Positions 1 through 5,427 of a stretch of 6,747 bases of DNA are shown one piece after another. Made by a program: the position numbers and the translations under genes. The first letter of the stretch is position 1. Each line of letters starts with the position of its first letter. The notes below the pieces were generated by a model. That model was not told where the DNA came from. It saw nothing but the letters and a program-made list of their open reading frames with translations, and ran no database searches. This DNA comes from Deltaproteobacteria bacterium (GTDB taxonomy: Bacteria > Myxococcota_A > Polyangia > Palsa-1104 > JAEUJZ01): NCBI GenBank assembly GCA_017990795.1, contig JAGNNG010000098.1, positions 1 to 6,747 on the forward strand, read 5' to 3'.

Positions 1-1
1 A

Positions 2-142
2 TCGAAAAGCATCTCCCGTCAGGAGCTGGGTCGCTGCTCAGAGACATCGGACAGTCTGGTGCGCATGACCGAGACGAGAGCCACGGTGCCAAACATCGCG
101 AAGGTAGAACAGCTCGCGAAGGCGCTCGACGTATCGCCATAA
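2..142 (+). CDS. C-terminal part of an XRE/Cro-type helix-turn-helix protein (5' end outside window)
   Basis: The frame opening at base 2 gives 46 residues and then TAA (140-142). It reads like the XRE/HTH_3 DNA-binding fold: ISRQELGRCSE for the first HTH helix, a TSDSLVRMTETR recognition-helix region, then the conserved Pro (VPNI) and the closing helix VEQLAKALDVSP. It aligns without gaps to the family pattern in which a recognition helix is followed by a Pro-containing turn and LAKALGVS. XRE proteins bind operator DNA as dimers and usually act as repressors. No start codon is visible, so the true start is upstream of the window. The protein ends immediately after the HTH domain; many relatives continue a little further, so this could be a truncated remnant like the neighbouring dead gene. 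The family call is fairly firm; whether the gene is functional cannot be judged. Confidence 0.6.
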   Translation, partial: SKSISRQELGRCSETSDSLVRMTETRATVPNIAKVEQLAKALDVSP

Positions 143-183
143 GGTCGGGCTGCGTCTGCCCCTCGACTCAGCTGAGCAACGAT

Positions 184-468
184 AACTCGGTACGTCCCGC
201 TGTTTAGCTCCACTGCTCGGCCACTGCCGGCGCAGGCGTCGATCGCTGCATGAATCGCCGCAGTGTCTTTGCTCTTGCCGTCACCCTTGGCTCAGAGGCT
301 GCAGACATCGCAGGCGACCGGAGCAACCAGAGCGCGCGTAGCGAACGTGCTCGGGTACTGCTGCCCCCCTGCTGCTAGCAAGGCTTCGCCACCAACTGTC
401 CCATCACAGCAGGGCAGTGCCGAGTTAAGAAATAGGAAAAGCCGGACGTGAGACTTGAGACTGGCCAT
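184..468 (-). pseudogene. Degraded pectate-lyase/polygalacturonase (GH28-like) N-terminus with in-frame stop
   Basis: Reading leftwards from ATG at 468, preceded by an AGGAG ribosome-binding site five bases away, gives an N-terminus with a basic start and hydrophobic stretch (RLFLFLNSAL) ending in a Cys pair, suggestive of an export signal. It continues to DVCSL and then TGA (294-292). In the same frame after the stop come AKGDGKSKDTAAIHAAIDAC and GRAVELNSGTYRV. These match the start of the right-handed beta-helix fold of GH28 polygalacturonases and Pectate_lyase_3 proteins (typically fGAkGDGktDDTaAiqaAidac...GtVyvPaGtY). The TGA occupies the position of the conserved Gly before AKGDG, which a single GGA to TGA change would explain. 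After about base 184 no further family similarity is visible, and the strand is occupied opposite by the XRE fragment, so the enzyme is also truncated. The active-site part is missing and the gene cannot produce an enzyme. Confidence 0.65.
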
Positions 469-563
469 CGTGGCTCCTGGGAACCAAGAGGGAGGCGGGA
501 GCGCTGCTAATGCTCTGCGATTGTCTGCATCGCTAGCAGATTCCCCCAGGCGCGGCGATTAGC

Positions 564-579
564 CAAAGCCCCGGCTTTG
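564..579. repeat. Perfect palindrome CAAAGCCCCGGCTTTG
   Basis: Arms CAAAGCC (564-570) and GGCTTTG (573-579) are exact reverse complements separated by CC. No T-run follows on either strand, so an intrinsic terminator is unlikely. It sits about 100 bases before the kinase start and could be an operator or a small hairpin. Only the symmetry is observed; the role is unknown. Confidence 0.35.
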
Positions 580-609
580 CGGCCTATTCTCGTCGCTGTT
601 CCGCGAGTG

Positions 610-639
610 TTCACCGCCGATTTAACGTTACGTTAAGAT
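610..639 (+). promoter_or_regulatory. Possible sigma70-like promoter of the kinase gene
   Basis: A TTCACC hexamer (610-615, four of six matching TTGACA) and TAAGAT (634-639, four of six matching TATAAT) are 18 bases apart. The palindrome at 622-636 fills the spacer and overlaps the -10. Transcription would begin near 646, just before the kinase start codons. This is a weak consensus call from inspection only, and promoters in such GC-rich bacteria often deviate from it. Confidence 0.3.
622..636. promoter_or_regulatory. Perfect 15-bp palindrome TTAACGTTACGTTAA, candidate operator
   Basis: Arms TTAACGT and ACGTTAA are exact reverse complements around a central T. The site is AT-rich inside GC-rich DNA, lies about 30 bases before the first possible kinase start and overlaps the possible -10 element. 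That position suits a repressor-binding site, or a MerR-type site between -35 and -10. The symmetry is seen directly; the binding protein is not known. Confidence 0.45.
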
Positions 640-665
640 AGTAATTCGGCCTCTGCGCGGCCTGA

Positions 666-3194
666 TTGCGCGACGGCTATGACCCCTTGGGAGCTTGGCC
701 CTTGGCACATTGGACATCGAGCCTGGAAGAAGTCGTCGAGCTGACCGATGCCGATATCGTCGAGCAGCTGTCGGTGCGCTATGGCGGTCGTTACGAACTC
801 CTCAGCCTGGTTGGGCGTGGTGCGTATGGTTCGGTCTATCGGGCCCGTGACACCGAGCTCGAGGAGACGGTTGCCGTCAAGGTCCTCCTGCGTGAGCACA
901 TCGTTCGGCCCGAGGCGCTCGAGCGCTTTCGGCGCGAGGTCCGGCTGGCGCGGCGAGTTGCCCATCCCAACGTCGCTCGGACGTTTGATATTGGGTCGCA
1001 CAAAGACGAGCGCTTTTTGACCATGGAGTACATCGATGGTCATCCGCTGACCCGACTGACCCCTATCGGCGCACCGCTCGCTGAACTCCTGCCGCTGCGA
1101 CTGGTCATCGATGTCGCAATGGAGCTCTGCGCTGGCCTCGGCGCCCTACACGCCGCCAGCATCGTCCACTGCGACATCAAGAGCGACAACGTCCTCATCG
1201 CCCGCGATGGCCGCGTGGTCATCACCGATTTCGGCATCGCCCGCGCCATCAAAGACGCCGACCACGGCAGCGATACCGCGCTCGGTGCGGCAATGGTGGG
1301 GACCCCTGCATATATGGCTCCTGAGCAGGTGCGGGGGCATGGGGTGGTGGATACGCGGGCGGATCTTTATGCGGTGGGGGTGATGCTGTTTCAGCTGCTC
1401 ACGGGGCAGCTGCCGTTTGTTGGCGCCACGGCGATGGAGACGGCACTACAGCGCTTGTGTGAACCACCGCGTAGTCCGCTCGCAGTGCGACCGGAGCTGC
1501 CGGTGCGGCTGGCAGAGATTGTCCTGCGGAGTCTGGAGCGGGAGCCAGATCGCCGCTTTCAGACAGCAGATGAGCTAGCGATGGCGCTGTCAGCAGAGCG
1601 ACCAGCGGGGCCAGCGCTTGCCAAGTTTTTGCAGCAGCGCACGGTTGAGAACAAGCGCGCAGTGGCCTCGGCGATGGCGCGGTCGCTGGTGCTGGAGCCG
1701 ACGGTGACAGTGAATGTTACGTCGACCACCGACATCATTGCGGCGGCGCAGTCGCTGCCAGCGCTGGCGCTGCCGCAGCTTCACTCGTCGCACGGCGGCT
1801 CGCAGCTGGCGGTGGCGGTGCTGCTGTTCCATCTGCCGCCGGACAGCGGGGACGAGTATCTGGCCCACGGCCTGACTGAGGAGATCATCGACCGGCTGAG
1901 CGAAGCGGAGGAGCTGCGGCTGACCAGCTTTGGCGCGGTTCGCGGGCTGCGTAGCGATGAGCGCGATCCGAGCGAGCTCGGCAAGAAGCTGCGGGCGCAG
2001 GTACTGGTCGACGGCTCACTCCAGTTCACCAGCAGCGGCATGCGGGCGACGGTGCGGCTGATTGAGGTCGAGCGCGGTATTCAGCTGGCGGTCCGCCGCT
2101 TCGAGCGCTCCGATCGCAACGCGCTGGCGCTGGCGAGCGAAGTAGCCCAGGCAGTGGGTCGGCTGCTGACGGTGCGCCTCGAGTCGGGGCAGAACGATTT
2201 GCTGAGCGATGCGGTGGCGGTCGACCTGTACCTGCGTGGCCGCCACGCCTACAACGCGCTGACGCCCGACGGGGCGGCTCAGAGCGTGCAGCTGTTCGCC
2301 CAGGCGCTGGCGCGGCTGCCAGATGAAAAGACGCTGCTGGCTGAGTATGCAGTGGCGCTGTCTCGTCACTGGTTTTTCGACGGGCCTGGCGCGGCGGACT
2401 TGGCGGTAGCAGCGGCTGAGCGGGCGGTGCGCATCGCTCCCGACCAGGGGGCGTCTTATCTAGCGCAGGCCACTGTGCTGCTCAACAGTGGGCGAGCGAT
2501 CGAGACGGCGACGTCGCTGCGCATCGCGATGATGTTATCGCCCCACTCGTCCGAGGTCTATGAACTCTATGGCTACTTGCTGAGCGAGACTGGGCCGATC
2601 GAGGTGGCGCTGCGCCACCTAAACTACGCCCTGATGATGGACAAGTCGGTGCCGCGGGTTCGCTTGGCTATCACCCGTGTCTGGGCGCTTCAGGGGCAGC
2701 TCGAAATCGCCATTGACACTCTTCTGCGCAACGGGGCGGAGCTAGCCGCCAAGCCGCTGCGGTATATCGTCTTGGCACGATTGCTGGGTTGGCTTGGCGA
2801 CCGGCAGCGGGTGCGTGCCGTGCTGACGACGCCTGAGCTGGCCGAGCCGGGGTTTGTCGGGCAGCGGCGGCGGCTCGAGTTTCTCGCCGGCCTGCGTGAG
2901 CTGTCTCTCGACGAGTATGTTCCGATGCCCTATACGTCTCCCTCGTTGAACCCGAGGGCCCGGATGTTCTGCATGCAGTTTGCCGTCGAGTACTACTGTA
3001 TTATGGGGCAGCGGGCTGAGGCGCTGGCGGTGGTCGAACAGCTGGCAGCGGACGAGCTGTTCGACATCGTCTGGCTTGAGCACTGTCCGTTGCTCAAGCT
3101 GCTTCACGGCGAGCCGGGATATGCGCGGGCATGTGAGCGGGTCACCGACCACGCGAGAAAAGTGCGGTTGGCGCTGGGCGTCGGCCTCGACTGA
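666..3194 (+). CDS. Hanks-type Ser/Thr protein kinase with TolB_N-like domain and TPR-like tail
   Basis: A predicted soluble signalling kinase of 842 residues. The kinase domain spans about residues 43-310: Gly-rich loop GRGAYGSV (50-57), ATP lysine K72 in VAVKV, helix-C Glu E91, catalytic loop HCDIKSDN (168-175) with D170 and N175, DFG (188-190), activation segment ending GTPAYMAPE (212-220), and D233. The catalytic loop has Cys where most bacterial kinases have Arg, making this a non-RD kinase; Ser also replaces the usual Pro after Lys. Residues about 379-505 resemble the TolB_N/FlgO-like domain found beside TPRs in kinases and adenylate cyclases (LAHGLTEEIIDRLS, VLVDGSLQ). Residues about 515-690 are helical and TPR-like, and the rest is helical. 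No membrane segment is evident. The frame opens with TTG at 666 directly after an in-frame TGA and has no good ribosome-binding site there. TTG at 702 has GGGAG (689-693) eight bases upstream and may be the real start, 12 codons shorter. Confidence 0.9.
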   Translation: MRDGYDPLGAWPLAHWTSSLEEVVELTDADIVEQLSVRYGGRYELLSLVGRGAYGSVYRARDTELEETVAVKVLLREHIVRPEALERFRREVRLARRVAHPNVARTFDIGSHKDERFLTMEYIDGHPLTRLTPIGAPLAELLPLRLVIDVAMELCAGLGALHAASIVHCDIKSDNVLIARDGRVVITDFGIARAIKDADHGSDTALGAAMVGTPAYMAPEQVRGHGVVDTRADLYAVGVMLFQLLTGQLPFVGATAMETALQRLCEPPRSPLAVRPELPVRLAEIVLRSLEREPDRRFQTADELAMALSAERPAGPALAKFLQQRTVENKRAVASAMARSLVLEPTVTVNVTSTTDIIAAAQSLPALALPQLHSSHGGSQLAVAVLLFHLPPDSGDEYLAHGLTEEIIDRLSEAEELRLTSFGAVRGLRSDERDPSELGKKLRAQVLVDGSLQFTSSGMRATVRLIEVERGIQLAVRRFERSDRNALALASEVAQAVGRLLTVRLESGQNDLLSDAVAVDLYLRGRHAYNALTPDGAAQSVQLFAQALARLPDEKTLLAEYAVALSRHWFFDGPGAADLAVAAAERAVRIAPDQGASYLAQATVLLNSGRAIETATSLRIAMMLSPHSSEVYELYGYLLSETGPIEVALRHLNYALMMDKSVPRVRLAITRVWALQGQLEIAIDTLLRNGAELAAKPLRYIVLARLLGWLGDRQRVRAVLTTPELAEPGFVGQRRRLEFLAGLRELSLDEYVPMPYTSPSLNPRARMFCMQFAVEYYCIMGQRAEALAVVEQLAADELFDIVWLEHCPLLKLLHGEPGYARACERVTDHARKVRLALGVGLD

Positions 3195-3195
3195 G

Positions 3196-3506
3196 CTTTT
3201 GGCCAGCGCGGCTTTTGCGGTATCGCGGGAGCCGTCCAGCCTGCGCGGCTACTACTCCCTTGGTCAGAAGTGTACGTTCGGGCCCGGCATTCCCTATCGA
3301 AGGGAGGCGCGGTTCACAGACGAACCCTTCGTGAGCACGCTCGCGCTGCCTCCGTACCAGGTCACGAGCGCCGCCTGCGCGATCGTGGCCCCGGCGTACG
3401 GGATTCAGCGCCTGCGCCCGGGTCTCGGGGTCGGAATTTACCGTCGGACTACGACCGCCGCGCGTGGATCCACGCTGGCGTCAAAGTCGAAATAGTGGCA
3501 GTATAA
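3196..3506 (+). pseudogene. Possible frameshifted remnant of an unidentified gene
   Basis: No intact gene lies between the kinase and the next operon, yet the DNA shows coding-like codon bias. From about 3230 to 3435 one plus frame has high third-position GC and a plausible globular composition, including FTDEPFVSTLALPPYQVTSA and YGIQRLRPGLGVGIY. Around 3436-3445 the coding-like signal moves to the neighbouring frame, which reads SDYDRRAWIHAGVKVEIVAV and stops with TAA at 3504-3506. A single-base insertion or deletion there would explain this. There is no convincing start with a ribosome-binding site, and I do not recognise the family. Alternatively this is plain intergenic DNA with accidental bias. 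Low certainty. Confidence 0.3.
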
Positions 3507-3512
3507 CTGCCA
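3496..3512. promoter_or_regulatory. Perfect 17-bp palindrome TGGCAGTATAACTGCCA, candidate TetR operator/promoter
   Basis: Arms TGGCAGT (3496-3502) and ACTGCCA (3506-3512) are exact reverse complements around ATA. A TATAAC hexamer (3502-3507, five of six matching TATAAT) lies inside it; no good -35 element is visible. It ends 43 bases before the start of a five-gene operon whose last gene encodes a TetR-family protein. Such proteins typically bind palindromes over their own promoters, so autoregulation is the straightforward inference. The binding itself is not shown. Confidence 0.5.
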
Positions 3513-3540
3513 TATGTTAAGCGTCGATCCATTACGCCGT

Positions 3541-3548
3541 GAGGAGGA
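3541..3548 (+). promoter_or_regulatory. Strong ribosome-binding site of the DUF2147-like gene
   Basis: GAGGAGGA is close to the full anti-Shine-Dalgarno complement and sits about eight bases before ATG 3556. It is the best such site in the window and fixes the start of the first operon gene. Confidence 0.75.
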
Positions 3549-3555
3549 ATAGCCC

Positions 3556-3984
3556 ATGCTCACACCACCGATCCACCAGCGCCCCAGTGCACGTCCATCG
3601 CTGTCCGCGTCCATCGTCCTCGCCTGCGCCGCGCTGGTGCTCCAGCTCAACGGGGCGCCTGTCCACGCCGGCGAGCCCGCGCCCGCCGAGGCCATCGTCG
3701 GATCCTGGAAGCCCGCCGATCGCGACGTCACCGTCAAGATCGAGGGCACCGGGAACATCTACACCGGCACCGTCTCCGCGAGCGTCGAAGCCGCGCAGGT
3801 CGGCAAGGTCATCCTGCGCGGGCTCGCCTTCAACGAGGCGGAGCACCTCTACCGAGGCGAGGTCTTCGCCGCCAAGCGCGGCATGTTCGTGCCCGCCGTG
3901 ATCCGCGTGACGGACGCGAAGTCCTTCCGGCTCACCGCTGGCAGCGGCCTTTTCACCCGCGACGTCGTGTGGCAGCGCAAGTGA
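3556..3984 (+). CDS. Secreted DUF2147-like protein
   Basis: A predicted exported protein of 142 residues. The N-terminus is a typical signal peptide: basic residues (H7, R9, R13), hydrophobic core about 18-32 (SASIVLACAALVLQL) and likely cleavage after VHA at residue 38. The mature part begins with VGSWKPADRDVTVKIEG and continues with GKVILRGLAFN (83-93) and a closing FTRDVVWQR. This order resembles DUF2147 proteins: GxW near the start, a glycine-flanked GxVILRGL-type strand, then a TWxR-like end. DUF2147 proteins are small periplasmic beta-rich domains of unknown biochemical role. The start is supported by a strong ribosome-binding site. The gene is the first of a five-gene operon, and its TGA stop overlaps the next gene's GTG start. 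The family assignment comes from motif memory, and more general lipocalin-like secreted domains are possible alternatives. Confidence 0.8.
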   Translation: MLTPPIHQRPSARPSLSASIVLACAALVLQLNGAPVHAGEPAPAEAIVGSWKPADRDVTVKIEGTGNIYTGTVSASVEAAQVGKVILRGLAFNEAEHLYRGEVFAAKRGMFVPAVIRVTDAKSFRLTAGSGLFTRDVVWQRK

Positions 3985-4490
3985 GCACCGTGCGCCACGG
4001 CGGCGTGCTCGCGAAGCTACTGCCGACGACGGTCGACAACACCGTGCGTGGGTCGCGCATTCCACTGTACGTGTTCGCGCCCATCGTGCTCGCCAGCGTC
4101 GCGCGCAGCCTCATCCACCTCTTCGCGCCCGACAGCGGCGCGGGTAGCATCGCCGGGGTAGATCTCCTGGCCGCCGGTCCGCTCGGCGCGCGTGGCATCG
4201 TGTTCTTCCTCGCGCAGTGGGGTGGCGGACAGCTCGTCCTGGCGCTTGTGCAGGTCCTCGTGCTGGTTCGGTATCGCTCGCTGGTGCCGCTCCTTTATTT
4301 CCTGCTGCTCGTCGAGATCGGGCTGCGGATGCTGGTCGGGCACATCAAGCCGATGACCTTCGGGCACGTCCCCCCAGGACAGGTCGGCAACTACGCACTC
4401 CTGGTGATTGCGCTGGCGATGCTCTCCCTCTCGCTTCGCTCATCGAAGCAGCAGCAGTCAAATCAAGCAGGAGAAGGAGTGTCCCAATGA
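3981..4490 (+). CDS. Conserved four-helix inner-membrane protein of unknown function
   Basis: A predicted integral membrane protein of 169 residues. The N-terminus has a motif LLPTTVDNTVRGSRIPLY (13-30) leading into helix 1 (about 27-47). Further hydrophobic segments lie at about 70-97, 98-118 and 135-153, and a polar Gln-rich tail follows. The pattern of xLPxTxDNTxRG, then helices with VLVRYRSLVPL (93-103), resembles an uncharacterised small membrane-protein family that I recall from diverse proteobacteria; I cannot give it a function or a number. GTG at 3981 was chosen because it forms a GTGA overlap with the preceding stop, the usual sign of translational coupling. GTG at 3969 would add four residues. 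The end overlaps the next, tiny gene by ATGA. No catalytic motif is seen; a structural, transport or partner role is open. Confidence 0.8.
   Translation: MSTVRHGGVLAKLLPTTVDNTVRGSRIPLYVFAPIVLASVARSLIHLFAPDSGAGSIAGVDLLAAGPLGARGIVFFLAQWGGGQLVLALVQVLVLVRYRSLVPLLYFLLLVEIGLRMLVGHIKPMTFGHVPPGQVGNYALLVIALAMLSLSLRSSKQQQSNQAGEGVSQ
4471..4479 (+). promoter_or_regulatory. Ribosome-binding site supporting the 27-residue lipoprotein gene
   Basis: GAGAAGGAG, with GGAG at 4476-4479, is seven bases before ATG 4487 and lies inside the end of the membrane-protein gene. It has no other start to serve at the right distance, so it is the main evidence that the short frame is translated. Confidence 0.65.
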
Positions 4491-4570
4491 ATCGATATGG
4501 ACTGACGGTACTTGTCGCGCTACTTACCGCCTGTGACACCACTCCGACCACTGATCTTGAGTCGCAGTAG
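4487..4570 (+). CDS. Tiny putative lipoprotein (27 residues)
   Basis: A very short gene that standard length cut-offs would miss. It starts with ATG overlapping the previous stop (ATGA), behind a strong ribosome-binding site, and ends with TAG at 4568-4570, eight bases before the next ATG. The product begins MNRYGLTVLVALLTAC: one Arg, a short hydrophobic core and a lipobox LTAC, so Cys16 would be lipidated. The mature part is only 12 residues, CDTTPTTDLESQ; Asp directly after the Cys is the inner-membrane retention signal in enterobacteria, though the rule may not hold here. By size and layout it recalls entericidins and colicin-release lipoproteins, but there is no sequence identity to claim. 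Alternatively it is the surviving start of a longer lipoprotein gene, or a coupling leader for the next gene. Confidence 0.6.
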   Translation: MNRYGLTVLVALLTACDTTPTTDLESQ

Positions 4571-4578
4571 GATCGACC

Positions 4579-5427
4579 ATGCTTAGAATCGCCGCGTTCG
4601 CGACGCTCTTCCTGGCTGGGTGCACGAGCTGCTCCGGTGCTGTCGCCGTGCCCGACGCCTCCGCATCGCCGGACGCTGCTCCTGCGACGACGGCGCGCAT
4701 CCTCGACGTGTTCTTCGGCCTCGATCACGCGCTCCCGGCCAAGGCCATGCTGCTGTGCCCCGAGGCCGTCGGACTCGACGGGATCCCGGTGACCTTCTCG
4801 GCCCGCGTCACGCCCATCAATCCCGCGCCGAGCGCTTTCCGTATCACGACGAAGAGCGGCGCGCTCCACACACCGTTCTGCACGACGCTGCGGCCAGCGG
4901 CCCTCCCCTCGAAGCGCCACACGGTGCTAATGATGGGCGAGCTCGGCAGCGATCCCGGCGACCCGCCCGTCCGGCTCGACATCGTCGGTAGCGTTCCGCT
5001 CGCGGACGGCAGCGATGCTCAGGGCCTGTCGAGCACGCAGGTCACGTCGCTCTCCGCCGGACCTTCGCTGCTGCTCGCGCTGCGCTACCTGCCGGGCGAC
5101 CTTGCTGGCACCGCCTGCCCCGCACCGACGACAAAGCAGATCGTTCAGGTCACCTGGAGCGGCGGGGTCACCAAGCGAGGCGGCGGCGATCCGGGCGACG
5201 CAGAGCGCCAGCGGATACACGTGAGTCTAGCCAGCGAGGATGGTGGAGTAAGTGAGGTGGTGCCCTTTGCGCTCGCCGACCTCGGCGACAACGACAACTA
5301 CCTCCATCTGTGTCTCGACGTCGACGCGCCGCCGCTCTCGGTGCGCGCGGAGGCGGGGATTCTTGTTGATCCGCGCGGCGACCTGAACGACGACACCTCG
5401 GTAGTTGTTCAGCCGGGTGCTCCATGA
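4579..5427 (+). CDS. Uncharacterised secreted lipoprotein with DLGDNDN motif
   Basis: A predicted lipoprotein of 282 residues. The signal peptide MLRIAAFATLFLAGC carries a lipobox LAGC, with lipidation at Cys15; Thr follows the Cys, compatible with outer-membrane sorting. A low-complexity Ala/Pro/Asp/Ser linker (about 20-38) leads to a folded part beginning ARILDVFFGLDHALP. Notable elements are GLDGIPVTFS (65-74), FCTTLRPA (100-107), GDPGDAERQRIHV (203-215), PFALADLGDNDNYLHLCLD (229-247) and DPRGDLNDD (264-272). Four Cys in the mature domain (60, 101, 180, 245) could form disulfides, and the acidic Asp/Asn clusters could bind metal. I recall similar uncharacterised secreted proteins with a DLGDNDN...CLD signature, but no function. 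The start is eight bases after the previous stop, with a modest GGA site overlapping that stop. The end overlaps the repressor gene by ATGA. Confidence 0.85.
   Translation: MLRIAAFATLFLAGCTSCSGAVAVPDASASPDAAPATTARILDVFFGLDHALPAKAMLLCPEAVGLDGIPVTFSARVTPINPAPSAFRITTKSGALHTPFCTTLRPAALPSKRHTVLMMGELGSDPGDPPVRLDIVGSVPLADGSDAQGLSSTQVTSLSAGPSLLLALRYLPGDLAGTACPAPTTKQIVQVTWSGGVTKRGGGDPGDAERQRIHVSLASEDGGVSEVVPFALADLGDNDNYLHLCLDVDAPPLSVRAEAGILVDPRGDLNDDTSVVVQPGAP

Larger units (their letters stand above)
469..665. other. Divergent intergenic spacer between dead GH28-like gene and kinase gene
   Basis: No open frame of note lies here. The spacer holds the ribosome-binding site of the dead leftward gene at its left edge, two perfect palindromes (564-579 and 622-636) and a possible rightward promoter (610-639). 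It probably once served as a two-way promoter region for the carbohydrate-active enzyme and the kinase. Confidence 0.5.

Noticed and set aside
292..294. UGA recoded as glycine in the GH28-like gene
   Set aside because: The stop replaces a conserved Gly, but other genes in this window end with TGA, and the GC-rich composition does not suit organisms using that code; a nonsense mutation is simpler.
263..451. Plus-strand open frame of 62 codons
   Set aside because: It lies opposite the dead GH28-like gene, whose family signature is clear on the minus strand.
3532..4065. Long minus-strand open frame (177 codons)
   Set aside because: It lies opposite the DUF2147-like gene, which has a signal peptide and strong ribosome-binding site; the product is Gly/Asp/Arg-rich without domains, typical of a GC-rich shadow frame.
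4345..4920. Long minus-strand open frame (191 codons)
   Set aside because: Antisense to three genes with overlapping starts and lipoboxes; the product is Arg/Gly/Ser-rich with no recognisable features.
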